Under the pieces are notes generated by a model, which did not search any database, was not told the origin of the DNA, and worked only from the letters and a program-made list of their open reading frames with translations. From positions 1 to 61,199 of the forward strand of contig NZ_WOYQ01000076.1 of assembly GCF_011620665.1 (NCBI RefSeq): a DNA stretch of 61,199 nt, read 5' to 3'. A program made the position numbers and the translations under genes. Within the stretch, counting starts at the first letter, position 1. The number at the start of each line of letters is the position of its first letter. Positions 26,318 through 35,193 of the stretch are shown piece by piece. This DNA comes from Microbacterium sp. Its GTDB lineage: Bacteria > Actinomycetota > Actinomycetes > Actinomycetales > Microbacteriaceae.

Positions 26318-26323
26318 AGTCTG
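26318..26323 (-). promoter_or_regulatory. -10 hexamer CAGACT, leaderless nadE
   Basis: Minus-strand CAGACT, GGTCTC, GTG at 26311. Confidence 0.4.
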
Positions 26324-26391
26324 GCAGGTGTCGTCGATCCGCGGCGGCCGGTGTCGGGCCCCCCGGCTAGGGTCGATCGCGGAAGGGTGAT

Positions 26392-29300
26392 ATGCGATAC
26401 ATCGAAGACGAGGGCCGGATCGTCTGGAGCGCGAGCGATCTGAAAGCCGCGGCGGAGTGCGAGTTCGCCTGGCTCCGGGCGATCGACGCGAAGCTGGGGC
26501 GGGTACCCGCGGTCGACGAGACTCCGGACCTCACGCTCGAGCGGGCGGGCCGGCTGGGCACGCAGCACGAGCTGCGGGTGCTCGACCGGTATCGCGCCCG
26601 GTACCCGGGCCGGGTCGTCGAGATCCCTGCCGCACGGTCCTCCGAGGCGGTCGCACTGGCTTCGGTCGTCGCCGACACCGCGACTGCACTCGCCGATCCC
26701 GAGGTGGAGGTGATCTATCAGGCAGCCTTCTCCACCGGGGAGTTCGTCGGCTTCGCCGATTTCCTCGTGCGTGATGAGGGCGTCACAGGGCGCCCCTGGG
26801 TCGTGCAAGACACCAAACTCGCTCGACACGCCCGCGTGACGGCGCTCATGCAACTTGCGGCATATGTCGATCAGCTCGATGAGCTCGGGGTCGTGCGCGC
26901 GGAGCGCGTCGAGTTGCTGCTGGGTGATGGCAGCACATCCACGCACGCCGTCCGTGATCTTCTGCCCGTGTTCCGGCTGCGGCGTGGCCGGTTGCGTGCG
27001 CTCATCGCGGACCGCGACCTTGCCGCCGGTGCTGGGGGCGAACCGCTGGCATGGGGCGATGAGCGAGGCGCACTGCGTGTCATCGCTTGCGGCCGGTGCG
27101 CGACCTGCGACGTCGAGGTCGTGGCTCAGCGCGATCTGCTGCTGGTCGCGGGGATGCGGCCCGCGCAGCGCGAGCGGCTGCGGGCCGCGGGCATCCAGAC
27201 GATCGACGAGCTCGCCGCGACCCGCGAGGCACCCGACCGCATCTCGAGGGACACCTTCGCGGGTCTGCGGACGCAGGCGGCGCTGCAGCTGACGAGCCCC
27301 GCCGGCGGGGTCGGCTCGGCGACGAGTCCGGAGAACGACAAGGCGCTGGGGGTCAGGCCCGTGCCCACGTACGAAGTCGTCTTTCCTCGGGCGATCGGCG
27401 CGCTCCCGCGACCCGACCGCGGTGACCTCTTCTTCGATTTCGAGGGCGATCCCCTCTACACCGAGACGCCCCCAGCGGGATCTGCTCCGCAGTGGGGCAT
27501 CGACTATCTCTTCGGGTGGATCGACCTCGATGAGCAGTACACAGCCCTGTGGGCGCACTCCTTCGCGGAGGAGCGGCAGGCGCTCGAGGACTTCCTCGAT
27601 GTCGTGGCGCTGCGGCGGCGCCAGCACCCCGGCATGCACATCTACCACTACGCCCCATACGAGCCGACCCACCTCCTGGCGATGGCGGCCCGCTACGGCG
27701 TGCGGGAGGGCGATGTCGATCGGCTCCTGCGCGAGGGTGTGTTCGTCGACCTCTACCCGGTCGTCCGCAGGGCGCTGCGGGTCGGATCGCGCTCGTACTC
27801 GATCAAGAGGCTCGAGCCGCTCTACATGGGCGCGGACGTGCGCACGAGCGACGTGCAGAAGGGCGACGATTCGATCGTCCGCTACGTCCTGTCCCGCGAA
27901 ATGCTCGAGGCGGGGGATCCGGCCGGGTCGCAGCTGATCCTCGACGACCTCGCCGACTACAACCGCTATGACTGCGTATCCACTCGCCGGCTGCGCGACT
28001 GGCTGGTCGACCGCGCCCGCGAAGCGAACCTCGTCCCCGCGGCCGACACGGAGCCGTCCGAGCGCGCCTACGAACCTTCGCCCCGTGCCGAGGCGCTGGC
28101 GCGGTTGGCGGCCGCCGCCGCCGACGAGCACGAGTCCGCCGCGCTCCGCCTGGGATCCGCCGCGATCGATTACTACCCGCGAGAGGCCAAGACCTTCTGG
28201 GCCACCCACTTCCTTCGGCTGCGCGAGCCGGTGTCGGTCTGGGCGGACACCCGCGATGTCGTGGTCGTCGATCATGACCGGTGCCGGGTGCTCACCGATT
28301 GGCATCTGCCGGAGGGGGCGCGCGTGACGCGCCGGATCGTCGAGCTGCGGGGCGACCTCGCACCCGGCACGAAACTGACGGCGGGATCCGACGCGTTCGC
28401 GCTCTATGACCTCCCGGCGCCGTTCCCCGGCGAGACCAGCCCGCGGTGGGTTCACGCCGCCCGCACACTGAAGATCGTCGACGTGCTCGATGACGGCGTG
28501 ATCGTCGAGGAGAACTCGATCCAGGGCTTCACATGGCGTGAACTGCCCATCGCGCTCACGCCGCCGTCGCCGCCGCAGGCGGGCAGTCAGCAGGCGGCGA
28601 TCGACCGGTGGGCGGATGCCGTGATCGCCGCTTCGCCGTCATTCCCCGCCGACGCGGCCACCGACCTGCTTCTGCGGCGCGTGCCGCGCACGGGCGCCAG
28701 AGCCCTGCACCGCGGAGGCGATGACGACATCGATGACATCGCGCGCACTGTGGCAGACCTCGACCGCAGCTATCTGGCGGTGCAGGGCCCGCCGGGGACG
28801 GGAAAGACCTACGTCGGATCGCACGTCGTGGCGCGCCTCGTGCGCGAACGCGGATTCAAGATCGGGATCGTCGCCCAGTCGCACGCCGTCGTCGAGAATA
28901 TGCTCGAGCGGATCGTCGCCGCCGGTGTTCCCCGCGACCGGGTGGCCAAGGCGCCCAAGGCGCCCAAGGGGACGGCGTCCGACGCGGAACCGTTCACGCC
29001 GATCGCCAAGAGCGGCTACGCGGCGTTCGCCGAGGCGCATCCTGAGGGCTTCGTGATCGGTGGGACGGCGTGGGATCTCAGCCACTCCGGCCGTGTGCCG
29101 CCCGGCAGCCTCGACCTGCTCGTGATCGATGAAGCTGGGCAGTTCTCCCTCGCGTCCACGATCGCGGTGTCGGTCGCGGCGCAGCGCCTGCTGCTGCTCG
29201 GCGACCCGCAGCAGCTCCCGCAGGTGAGCCAGGGCACGCATCCCGAGCCCGTGGACACGTCCGCGCTCGGCTGGATCATGGACGGCGCCGCCGTCATTGC

Positions 29301-29925
29301 GGAGGACCGCGGCTACTTCCTCGCCCAGACTCGGCGGATGCGCCCAGAGATCGCTGAGCCGGTGTCGCAGCTGAGCTACGACGGTAAGCTGGCCGCGCAC
29401 GAATCGACGTCGCATCGCGCTCTGGCCGGCATCGTGCCCGGTGTCGTGCCGGTGCCCCTCACCCACACCGGGAACTCGACGCAGTCGCCCGAAGAAGCCG
29501 AGGCGGTCGTCAGGATCGTCCGGGATCTCGTCGGACGACAGTGGATCGCGGCAGCGGGAGAGACTCCGCGGGCACTGACCGTGAGCGACCTGATCGTCGT
29601 GACCCCGTACAACGCCCAGCAGGTGCTGGTCGAAGAAGCGCTCACGGCAGCGGGCTTCGGCGGGGTGCCGGTGGGGACTGTGGACAAATTCCAGGGCCAG
29701 GAGGCCGCAGTGGCGATCGTGTCCCTGGCCGCGTCCTCGGGGCGCGATGCGCCGCGAGGTCTTGACTTCCTGCTTCTGCAGAATCGACTCAATGTCGCTG
29801 TCTCACGTGCCCAGCACACTGCCTTCGTCATCTACGGCACCGGCCTGCTCGATGACCTTCCGCGAACTCCGGACGGCGTCGCCCGGCTGAGCGCATTCGC
29901 CCGTCTCGTCGGCGGGGCGCCCTAG
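26392..29925 (+). CDS. TM0106-family nuclease fused to SF1 helicase
   Basis: Large 1177-residue DNA-processing protein. The N-terminal part (about 10-230) is RecB/Cas4-like: SASDLKAAAECEFAWLRA, GFADFLV and VVQDTKLA give the Asp...D-x-K nuclease core. CGRCATC (about 233-239) is a Cys cluster that could bind metal. The middle, FFDFEGDPLY near 346-355 to YNRYDCVSTRRL, resembles a DEDD RNase H-like exonuclease. The C-terminal half is a Dna2/Upf1-type SF1 helicase with Walker A GPPGTGKT (799-806), Walker B LLVIDEAGQ and VDKFQGQEA. A -10 (TAGGGT, 26368) and AAGGGTG site precede ATG 26392. The function in repair or RNA/DNA hybrid processing is inferred. Confidence 0.88.
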   Translation: MRYIEDEGRIVWSASDLKAAAECEFAWLRAIDAKLGRVPAVDETPDLTLERAGRLGTQHELRVLDRYRARYPGRVVEIPAARSSEAVALASVVADTATALADPEVEVIYQAAFSTGEFVGFADFLVRDEGVTGRPWVVQDTKLARHARVTALMQLAAYVDQLDELGVVRAERVELLLGDGSTSTHAVRDLLPVFRLRRGRLRALIADRDLAAGAGGEPLAWGDERGALRVIACGRCATCDVEVVAQRDLLLVAGMRPAQRERLRAAGIQTIDELAATREAPDRISRDTFAGLRTQAALQLTSPAGGVGSATSPENDKALGVRPVPTYEVVFPRAIGALPRPDRGDLFFDFEGDPLYTETPPAGSAPQWGIDYLFGWIDLDEQYTALWAHSFAEERQALEDFLDVVALRRRQHPGMHIYHYAPYEPTHLLAMAARYGVREGDVDRLLREGVFVDLYPVVRRALRVGSRSYSIKRLEPLYMGADVRTSDVQKGDDSIVRYVLSREMLEAGDPAGSQLILDDLADYNRYDCVSTRRLRDWLVDRAREANLVPAADTEPSERAYEPSPRAEALARLAAAAADEHESAALRLGSAAIDYYPREAKTFWATHFLRLREPVSVWADTRDVVVVDHDRCRVLTDWHLPEGARVTRRIVELRGDLAPGTKLTAGSDAFALYDLPAPFPGETSPRWVHAARTLKIVDVLDDGVIVEENSIQGFTWRELPIALTPPSPPQAGSQQAAIDRWADAVIAASPSFPADAATDLLLRRVPRTGARALHRGGDDDIDDIARTVADLDRSYLAVQGPPGTGKTYVGSHVVARLVRERGFKIGIVAQSHAVVENMLERIVAAGVPRDRVAKAPKAPKGTASDAEPFTPIAKSGYAAFAEAHPEGFVIGGTAWDLSHSGRVPPGSLDLLVIDEAGQFSLASTIAVSVAAQRLLLLGDPQQLPQVSQGTHPEPVDTSALGWIMDGAAVIAEDRGYFLAQTRRMRPEIAEPVSQLSYDGKLAAHESTSHRALAGIVPGVVPVPLTHTGNSTQSPEEAEAVVRIVRDLVGRQWIAAAGETPRALTVSDLIVVTPYNAQQVLVEEALTAAGFGGVPVGTVDKFQGQEAAVAIVSLAASSGRDAPRGLDFLLLQNRLNVAVSRAQHTAFVIYGTGLLDDLPRTPDGVARLSAFARLVGGAP

Positions 29926-29928
29926 ACT
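29923..29928 (+). promoter_or_regulatory. -10 hexamer TAGACT built on a stop codon
   Basis: The TAG stop of the nuclease-helicase gene forms the first half of TAGACT. A transcript starting about 7 bases on would carry the GGGGG ribosome site of the DUF3467 gene. Confidence 0.4.
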
Positions 29929-29954
29929 CGCCTGCACGACGAGCGGGGGACATC

Positions 29955-30269
29955 ATGGCCGAAGGGGCACCGCGGCAGTTCGACATCGATCTGCCGCCTG
30001 AAGCGATTCCCGGCAGCTACGCCGACTTCGCGAATGTATGGCACACACCGGATGTGTTCGTGATGGACTTCGTCTCGCTGGCCCAGCCTCCGAGGGAGGA
30101 CGTGGATGCCGAGGGCAGCGCCGTGACTGTCGTCTCCGGGCGAGTGGTCCAACGCATCCGGATCCCTCCGCCGCAGGTGTTCGAGCTCGCGAAGGCGCTG
30201 ACTCAGCAGCTGGAGTTCTGGGAGCAGGAGACGGGGCGGCGGACGCCCTCGCCCCTCGACGGTCCCTGA
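29955..30269 (+). CDS. DUF3467 family protein
   Basis: Small 104-residue protein matching DUF3467: SYADFANVWHTPDVFVMDFVSL in the middle and VQRIRIPPPQVFELAKALTQQLEFWEQ at the C-terminus. The biochemical role is unknown; the beta-rich start with a C-terminal helix suggests a small binding domain. GGGGG lies six bases before ATG 29955. It follows the nuclease-helicase gene by 29 bp and may be co-transcribed or use its own promoter at 29923. It is convergent with upp. Confidence 0.8.
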   Translation: MAEGAPRQFDIDLPPEAIPGSYADFANVWHTPDVFVMDFVSLAQPPREDVDAEGSAVTVVSGRVVQRIRIPPPQVFELAKALTQQLEFWEQETGRRTPSPLDGP

Positions 30270-30295
30270 GGAGTCCGGAGGCTACACCCACGTTC

Positions 30296-30931
30296 CTAGT
30301 CGGCTGTTCCGTAGAGCCGATCACCGGCGTCGCCGAGCCCAGGCACGATGTACCCCTTCTCGTTCAGGCCCTCGTCCAGCGAACCCAGCACGAGGGTGAC
30401 ATCTCGATCACCCACGAGGTCCTTGATCTTGGCGACGCCTTCCGGCGCCCCGAGGATGCAGATCGCGGTGACGTCCTGGGCGCCGCGGGCGAACAGGAAA
30501 TCGATCGCGGCTCCGAGCGATCCTCCGGTGGCCAGCATCGGGTCGAGGATGAAGCACTGGCGGTCGCTGAGGTCGGCAGGCAGGCGCTCCGCATACGTGT
30601 ACGGCTGGAGGGTCTGTTCGTCGCGGGCCATGCCGAGGAACCCGACTTCGGCCGTCGGCAGGAGCTTCACCATGCCGTCGAGCATGCCGAGTCCGGCGCG
30701 GAGGATCGGGACGACGAGCGGGCGCGGTTCGCCGATGCGCACGCCGGTGGTCGCGGTGACCGGCGTCCGGATCTCGATGCTCTCCACGCGGACGTTTCGA
30801 GTCGCCTCATAGGCGAGCAGCGTCACGAGTTCCTCGGTCAGCTGGCGGAAGACCGACGACGGTGTGCGCTCGTCACGCAGCACCGTGAGCTTGTGGGTGA
30901 TGAGGGGGTGGTCGGCCACGTGCACGCGCAT
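30296..30931 (-). CDS. upp: Uracil phosphoribosyltransferase
   Basis: Pyrimidine salvage enzyme converting uracil and PRPP to UMP. The 211-residue protein has normal length and shows [14 protein letters not shown], the PRPP loop [18 protein letters not shown] and the C-terminal uracil-binding block [24 protein letters not shown], six bases and ATG 30931 indicate a leaderless message. It is divergent from tadA, the two starts being 97 bp apart. Confidence 0.96.
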   Translation of the reverse strand: MRVHVADHPLITHKLTVLRDERTPSSVFRQLTEELVTLLAYEATRNVRVESIEIRTPVTATTGVRIGEPRPLVVPILRAGLGMLDGMVKLLPTAEVGFLGMARDEQTLQPYTYAERLPADLSDRQCFILDPMLATGGSLGAAIDFLFARGAQDVTAICILGAPEGVAKIKDLVGDRDVTLVLGSLDEGLNEKGYIVPGLGDAGDRLYGTAD

Positions 30932-30937
30932 GCGGTC

Positions 30938-30943
30938 AGCCTA
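30938..30943 (-). promoter_or_regulatory. -10 hexamer TAGGCT, leaderless upp
   Basis: Minus-strand TAGGCT, GACCGC, ATG at 30931. Confidence 0.5.
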
Positions 30944-31016
30944 CGCGGTCGATGGGTCGCTCCGACGGTCCGCGAGAGCGGCACTGTCGACCCGTCGCAC
31001 GCGGATCGCCGTCGCG

Positions 31017-31022
31017 TACGCT
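31017..31022 (+). promoter_or_regulatory. -10 hexamer TACGCT, leaderless tadA
   Basis: TACGCT, GGGCGC, GTG at 31029. The element fixes the tadA start. Confidence 0.45.
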
Positions 31023-31028
31023 GGGCGC

Positions 31029-31496
31029 GTGACACTGCCCATCGGCCCGGACCTCGTCTCCGCGATGGACCGTGCGCTGGTGCTGGCGGCGCTCGCAGCG
31101 AGCTCCGGCGAGGTCCCGGTCGGCGCGGTCGTGATGGCCGCCGACGGGAACCTGATCGGCGAGGGACGCAATCTCCGTGAGGCCACCGGGGACCCGACGG
31201 CGCACGCCGAAGTGGTGGCGCTGCGCGCGGCGGCCGCGGCATCCGGTACCTGGAATCTGTCGGGATGCACGCTGGTGGTCACCCTCGAGCCGTGCCTCAT
31301 GTGCTCGGGGGCCATCCTGCAGTCGCACGTGGCCCGGGTGGTCTTCGCCGCGTGGGACGAGAAGGCCGGTGCGGCGGGTTCGCTCTACGATGTGCTTCGA
31401 GATCGGCGCCTTCCGGTGCGGACCGAGGTCGTCGCCGGCGTCCGGGCGGAGGAGGCATCCGCCTTGCTGCGCACGTTCTTCGACGCGCGCCGGTAA
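31029..31496 (+). CDS. tadA: tRNA-adenosine(34) deaminase
   Basis: Zinc-dependent deaminase making inosine at the wobble position of tRNA-Arg(ACG). In the 155-residue chain, His59-Ala-Glu61 (TAHAEV) supplies a zinc ligand and the proton-shuttle Glu, and PCLMC (Cys89, Cys92) gives the other ligands. EVPVGAVVM and VVFAAWDEKAGAAGSLYDVL also match the family. GTG 31029 fits the leaderless -10; the frame is open upstream, and ATG 31065 is a less likely internal alternative. Confidence 0.92.
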   Translation: MTLPIGPDLVSAMDRALVLAALAASSGEVPVGAVVMAADGNLIGEGRNLREATGDPTAHAEVVALRAAAAASGTWNLSGCTLVVTLEPCLMCSGAILQSHVARVVFAAWDEKAGAAGSLYDVLRDRRLPVRTEVVAGVRAEEASALLRTFFDARR

Positions 31497-31499
31497 CCT
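31494..31499 (+). promoter_or_regulatory. -10 hexamer TAACCT built on the tadA stop
   Basis: The TAA stop of tadA begins TAACCT. The resulting leader of about 35 bases includes the CAGGGGG ribosome site of the DUF808 gene. Confidence 0.35.
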
Positions 31500-31539
31500 G
31501 GCACGTCGGAGCTTGTCCGCATCACAGCCAGGGGGTCCC

Positions 31540-32451
31540 ATGTCGGTCGGTCTGCTCGCGGTCGTCGACGATGTGCTCAGCGCTGCGATGAAGGCGTCGG
31601 CCAAGACGGCCGGGGTCGTCATCGATGACGCCGCCGTCACACCGCAGTATGTCCAGGGGATCACGCCCGCCCGCGAACTGCCCGTCGTGGGCAAGATCGC
31701 GCTCGGCTCCCTCGGCAACAAGTTCCTCATCATCATCCCGGTCGCGCTGCTGCTGACCGCGTTCGCGCCGTGGGTGCTCCCGTTCCTGCTCATCATCGGC
31801 GGCACCTATCTCTGTTTCGAGGGCGCCGAGAAGGTGCTCGAATGGTTCGGGCTCGCGCACGGGGACGTCGAGGAGGGCGCCCGCGATGAGCGGCAGCTCG
31901 TCCTCGGGGCGGTGCGCACGGACCTGATCCTCTCCACCGAGATCATGCTGATCGCGCTTGCGAGCCTCGACGGTGACATGGGGATCTGGACGACACTGGC
32001 CGTGCTCGCGGTGATCGCGCTCATGATGACGGGTGTCGTCTACGGCGCCGTCGCGCTGCTGGTCAAGATCGACGACATCGGCCTCAAGATGGCGGGCGGT
32101 TCCGAGCCGCGCGTCCGGCACACGGGTGCGCGCATCGTGCGATCGATGCCGGCCGTCTTCCGAGTCATCAGTGTGGTCGGGACGGTCGCGATGCTGTGGG
32201 TCGGGGGCCACCTGCTGCTCGTCAACCTCGATGAGGTCGGGGTGCGCGTCACCGGCGATCTGCTGCACGGTATCGAGCATCTGCTCTCGCCGTTCGGCGG
32301 GGTCATCGCGTGGACCGGTGAGACGCTCGTCGCGGCAATCGTCGGGCTCACCGTCGGACTCGTGATCGTCGGCGGCATACTGCTGATCGGGCGGATCGCG
32401 GGCAAGAACCCGACCTTCAGCGAGGGCGGCGAGTCGCCCGCGGCGCAGTGA
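31540..32451 (+). CDS. DUF808 (YedI-like) membrane protein
   Basis: 303-residue inner-membrane protein of the DUF808 family, function unknown. It starts with the family signature SVGLLAVVDDVLSAAMKASAKTAGVVIDDAAVTPQYVQG and has about six hydrophobic segments, followed by ELPVVGKIALGSLGNKF and YLCFEGAEKVLEW. GGGGG is four bases before ATG 31540, which I choose over the open upstream frame because the family N-terminus begins there. It lies 43 bp after tadA on the same strand. Confidence 0.85.
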   Translation: MSVGLLAVVDDVLSAAMKASAKTAGVVIDDAAVTPQYVQGITPARELPVVGKIALGSLGNKFLIIIPVALLLTAFAPWVLPFLLIIGGTYLCFEGAEKVLEWFGLAHGDVEEGARDERQLVLGAVRTDLILSTEIMLIALASLDGDMGIWTTLAVLAVIALMMTGVVYGAVALLVKIDDIGLKMAGGSEPRVRHTGARIVRSMPAVFRVISVVGTVAMLWVGGHLLLVNLDEVGVRVTGDLLHGIEHLLSPFGGVIAWTGETLVAAIVGLTVGLVIVGGILLIGRIAGKNPTFSEGGESPAAQ

Positions 32452-32469
32452 CGCGGGCGGTGGATCGTC

Positions 32470-33582
32470 TCAGTCGGACGAGCTCAGAATGATCGCCTCG
32501 GTGGGTGGCGCGGGCATCGCCGGATGCCCGATGTAGCCGATGACTTCGAGCAGAGCTCTTCTCACCTCGGCGGGGCGCTCGAGGTGCGGGGTATGGCCGA
32601 CATTCTCCAGGCTGACCTCGGTGACCGAGCCCCCAGCCGAGCGGTAGGCGTCGAGCACATCGCGGGTCTGGGTGACCATTTCCTGTGCGGGGGCGATCTC
32701 AGCGCCCGGCCATCCGGGAATGACGCCCGCGGCTCCCAGGTGGTTCAGATCGGAGACGGATGCATCCGACACGATCGAATCGGCGGTGCCGTGCACCCAC
32801 AGGACCGGGGGCTTCTCGGCGAGGCCGACCACCCCCGACGTGTTGAAGTAACGTGGCGCCATGGCATTGAGCACGCCGATCGTGCCCGCCGCGAAGCCCG
32901 GCCAGTTCTCGCTCTCGACGCTGTCGCCGGGATAGTTGCCGGTTGCCGTGGAGGTCGTGTTCATCGACTCGACCCAGAGGTCCTCCTGTGCGCTCGCGTA
33001 GCCGGGCGCGACATACCCCGAGCGGAACACGCTGCGTGGCGAGGTCGGCGATTCATCCGTCGCGTCGCGGTCGGTGAGCCGACGGACGAAGTCGGAATTG
33101 GCGGCGCCGGCCCCACATCCGGCGTCGTCGTCGGTCAGTCGTGTGCCGTCACGCCGTGTGCCGCCGAATCCGTACGGCGAGACGGGCGACTGCAGCGTGA
33201 GCGAGAGGGCGGGGTGATCGAGCGCATACTGCATCACGACCCCGCCGCCCATCGCCCAGCCGACGAAGTGCGCGGTCGGAACGCCCAGTGCCGTCAACGT
33301 CGCGTGGATGTCGTCACTGAAGTCTCGGACCCCGCGGGTCGCGTCGACGGGCAGACTCTCGGTACCACCGAAGCCGCGCAGGTCGATCGCGATGATCCGC
33401 AGGTCACTCGGCAGATCGTGCATGAGCTCTTGCCAGAACAGGCTCGACGACACGCTGCCGTGGATCATCACGACCGTACTCTCCGCGGAGGCTGCGGGGT
33501 CGTCGCCCGCGCGCTCCAGGATGTTGACGTTCAGCCGGTCCGTGGCGATGAGGCGGGAACGTATGCCGTCGATGAGGGTCAT
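32470..33582 (-). CDS. Alpha/beta-hydrolase-fold protein lacking nucleophile Ser
   Basis: 370-residue alpha/beta-hydrolase-fold protein. The oxyanion region VVMIHGSVSSSLFW (37-50), IAIDLRGFGGTES and late DxxV (WVHGTADSIVSD) and His (ENVGHTPHLERP) motifs are present. At the nucleophile elbow, where G-x-S-x-G is expected, it reads GWAMG, with Ala110 encoded by GCG. So hydrolysis by the usual mechanism is not possible. A roughly 100-residue lid-like insert with Cys and Thr/Ser-rich parts follows. The family branch and role are unknown. TATAGT six bases before ATG 33582 indicates a leaderless mRNA divergent from proC. Confidence 0.75.
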   Translation of the reverse strand: MTLIDGIRSRLIATDRLNVNILERAGDDPAASAESTVVMIHGSVSSSLFWQELMHDLPSDLRIIAIDLRGFGGTESLPVDATRGVRDFSDDIHATLTALGVPTAHFVGWAMGGGVVMQYALDHPALSLTLQSPVSPYGFGGTRRDGTRLTDDDAGCGAGAANSDFVRRLTDRDATDESPTSPRSVFRSGYVAPGYASAQEDLWVESMNTTSTATGNYPGDSVESENWPGFAAGTIGVLNAMAPRYFNTSGVVGLAEKPPVLWVHGTADSIVSDASVSDLNHLGAAGVIPGWPGAEIAPAQEMVTQTRDVLDAYRSAGGSVTEVSLENVGHTPHLERPAEVRRALLEVIGYIGHPAMPAPPTEAIILSSSD

Positions 33583-33588
33583 GAGCCG

Positions 33589-33594
33589 ACTATA
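33589..33594 (-). promoter_or_regulatory. -10 hexamer TATAGT, leaderless hydrolase-fold gene
   Basis: Minus-strand TATAGT, CGGCTC, ATG at 33582. It has one of the more consensus-like hexamers in the window. Confidence 0.5.
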
Positions 33595-33663
33595 TCTCGC
33601 CCGTTTTGGCCGGAACAGGATGTCACATCGACGGTGACGACGCCGATATCGGCAGGCCGATGA

Positions 33664-33669
33664 CAGACT
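33664..33669 (+). promoter_or_regulatory. -10 hexamer CAGACT, leaderless proC
   Basis: CAGACT, GGAACG, ATG at 33676. Confidence 0.4.
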
Positions 33670-33675
33670 GGAACG

Positions 33676-34512
33676 ATGGCGGCTGACACTCTTCCCCCGA
33701 TCGCGATCCTCGGCGCAGGTTCGATGGGCGGCGCGATCCTGCACGGGCTCGTGCGCTCCGGTCAGGCGTCGCAGCTGACCGCGACGAACCGCACGTCTGC
33801 GAAGGCGGCGGGCCTGGACGGCCTGCCGGGCGTCACAAGTTCGTCGCTCGAGGCCGACCCCGCGGCGAATGCCGCGGCCGCCGCATCGGCCGATATCGTC
33901 CTCGTCGGCGTGAAGCCCCTGATGGTGCCTGACCTGCTGCGCGAGATCGCGCCCGCGCTCCGGCCGGGTACCGTGATCGTGAGTCTCGCTGCGGGCGTGA
34001 CGACCCAGCAGTTCGAAGAGATCGTGGGGGACGGCATCCCGGTGCTCCGTTCGATGCCCAACACGCCCGCCGTCGTGGGCAAGGCGGTCACGGGCGTGTC
34101 GGCCGGATCCAGTGCATCGGCGGAGGATGCCGCGCTCGTCCGCCGGCTCTTCGAGACCTGCGGCGTCGTGATCGAGCTGCCCGAGGATCAGATCGACGCG
34201 TTGTCGACGATCTCGGGCTCGGGCCCGGCGTACGTGTTCCTGCTGATCGAGGACCTCACCGAAGCCGCGCGCGGCAAGGGGTTCTCGGATGCCGACGCGC
34301 GCCTGATGGCCGAGCAGACCTTCATCGGTGCTGCCGCGCTGCTGGCTGCGACCGGCGCGGATCCCGCTGAGCTCCGCCGACAGGTCACGAGCCCGAAGGG
34401 AACGACGGAGCGCGCTATCGCGGTGCTGCAGAGCGCTCGTCTCGACGGTGTTTTCGCTGAGGCGACGGATGCCGCCCTCGCTCGCGCCCGCGAGATCGCA
34501 GCCGACGCCTGA
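33676..34512 (+). CDS. proC: Pyrroline-5-carboxylate reductase
   Basis: Catalyses the last step of proline synthesis, NAD(P)H reduction of pyrroline-5-carboxylate. The 278-residue chain has the Rossmann signature AILGAGSMGGAIL (GxGxxG at 13-18), VLVGVKPLMV, LRSMPNTPAVVGKAVTG and the C-terminal substrate region LSTISGSGPAYVFLLIEDLTEAARGKG. All match ProC. It is convergent with the potassium regulator gene, leaving 9 bp. Confidence 0.96.
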   Translation: MAADTLPPIAILGAGSMGGAILHGLVRSGQASQLTATNRTSAKAAGLDGLPGVTSSSLEADPAANAAAAASADIVLVGVKPLMVPDLLREIAPALRPGTVIVSLAAGVTTQQFEEIVGDGIPVLRSMPNTPAVVGKAVTGVSAGSSASAEDAALVRRLFETCGVVIELPEDQIDALSTISGSGPAYVFLLIEDLTEAARGKGFSDADARLMAEQTFIGAAALLAATGADPAELRRQVTSPKGTTERAIAVLQSARLDGVFAEATDAALARAREIAADA

Positions 34513-34521
34513 CTCTCCGCT

Positions 34522-35193
34522 CTAGCGGTCGAGGCCGGCGAAGCGCTCGATGTCGTTGTTGGTGCCCGAGACGATGATCAGGTCGTGGTTGGTCACGACG
34601 GTGCCCGCTTCCGCATAGCGGAATGGGTTGCCCGGGCTCTTGACCCCCACGACCGTCACGCGGTACTTGGAGCGCACTCCGGACTCGTTGAGTTCGACGC
34701 CGCGGATGAACTTCGGCGGGTACATCTTCGCCAGCACGAAGTCGTCATCGAAGCGGATGAAATCCAGCATCCGACCGCTCACAAGGTGCGCGACGCGCTC
34801 ACCGGCCTCACGCTCGGGGTAGATGACGTGGTTTGCGCCGACCCGAGCGAGGATCTTGCCGTGCGACTGCGAGACCGCCTTCGCCCAGATCTGGGGCACT
34901 TTGAGATCGACGAGGTTCGCGGTGATCAGGACAGATGCCTCGATCGACGATCCGACGGCCACGACCGCGACCTGAAAATCCTGTGCGCCGACCTGTTTGA
35001 GCGCGTCGATGTTCTTCGCGTCAGCCTGCACGGTGTGGGTCACTCGTTCGGACCACTTCTGGACGAGGTCGAGACTCTCGTCGATCGCGAGAACCTCGCG
35101 GTCGAGCCGATCCAGCTCGCCCGCGCAGGCGGCGCCGAACCGGCCGAGGCCGATCACGAGGACAGGTGCATCGCTGCGAAGCTGCTCAACCAA
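34522..35193 (-). CDS. TrkA/KtrA potassium uptake regulator (RCK)
   Basis: Cytoplasmic RCK gating ring for potassium uptake, 223 residues. The N-terminal RCK-N Rossmann domain has VLVIGLGRFG (GxGxxG at 15-20), AIDESLDLVQKW and VVAVGSSIEAS. The C-terminal RCK-C (about 135-223) includes SGNPF-like KSPGNPFRYAEAGTVVTNHDLIIVSG. The start is a TTG (35191-35193) after GGAAAGG, overlapping the trkH-type gene by 8 bp, so translation is coupled. No ATG lies near the family N-terminus. Confidence 0.9.
   Translation of the reverse strand: MVEQLRSDAPVLVIGLGRFGAACAGELDRLDREVLAIDESLDLVQKWSERVTHTVQADAKNIDALKQVGAQDFQVAVVAVGSSIEASVLITANLVDLKVPQIWAKAVSQSHGKILARVGANHVIYPEREAGERVAHLVSGRMLDFIRFDDDFVLAKMYPPKFIRGVELNESGVRSKYRVTVVGVKSPGNPFRYAEAGTVVTNHDLIIVSGTNNDIERFAGLDR

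Noticed and set aside
26308..28455. A 715-codon minus-strand frame opposite the nuclease-helicase
   Set aside because: No domain likeness, and it covers the annotated gene's motifs.
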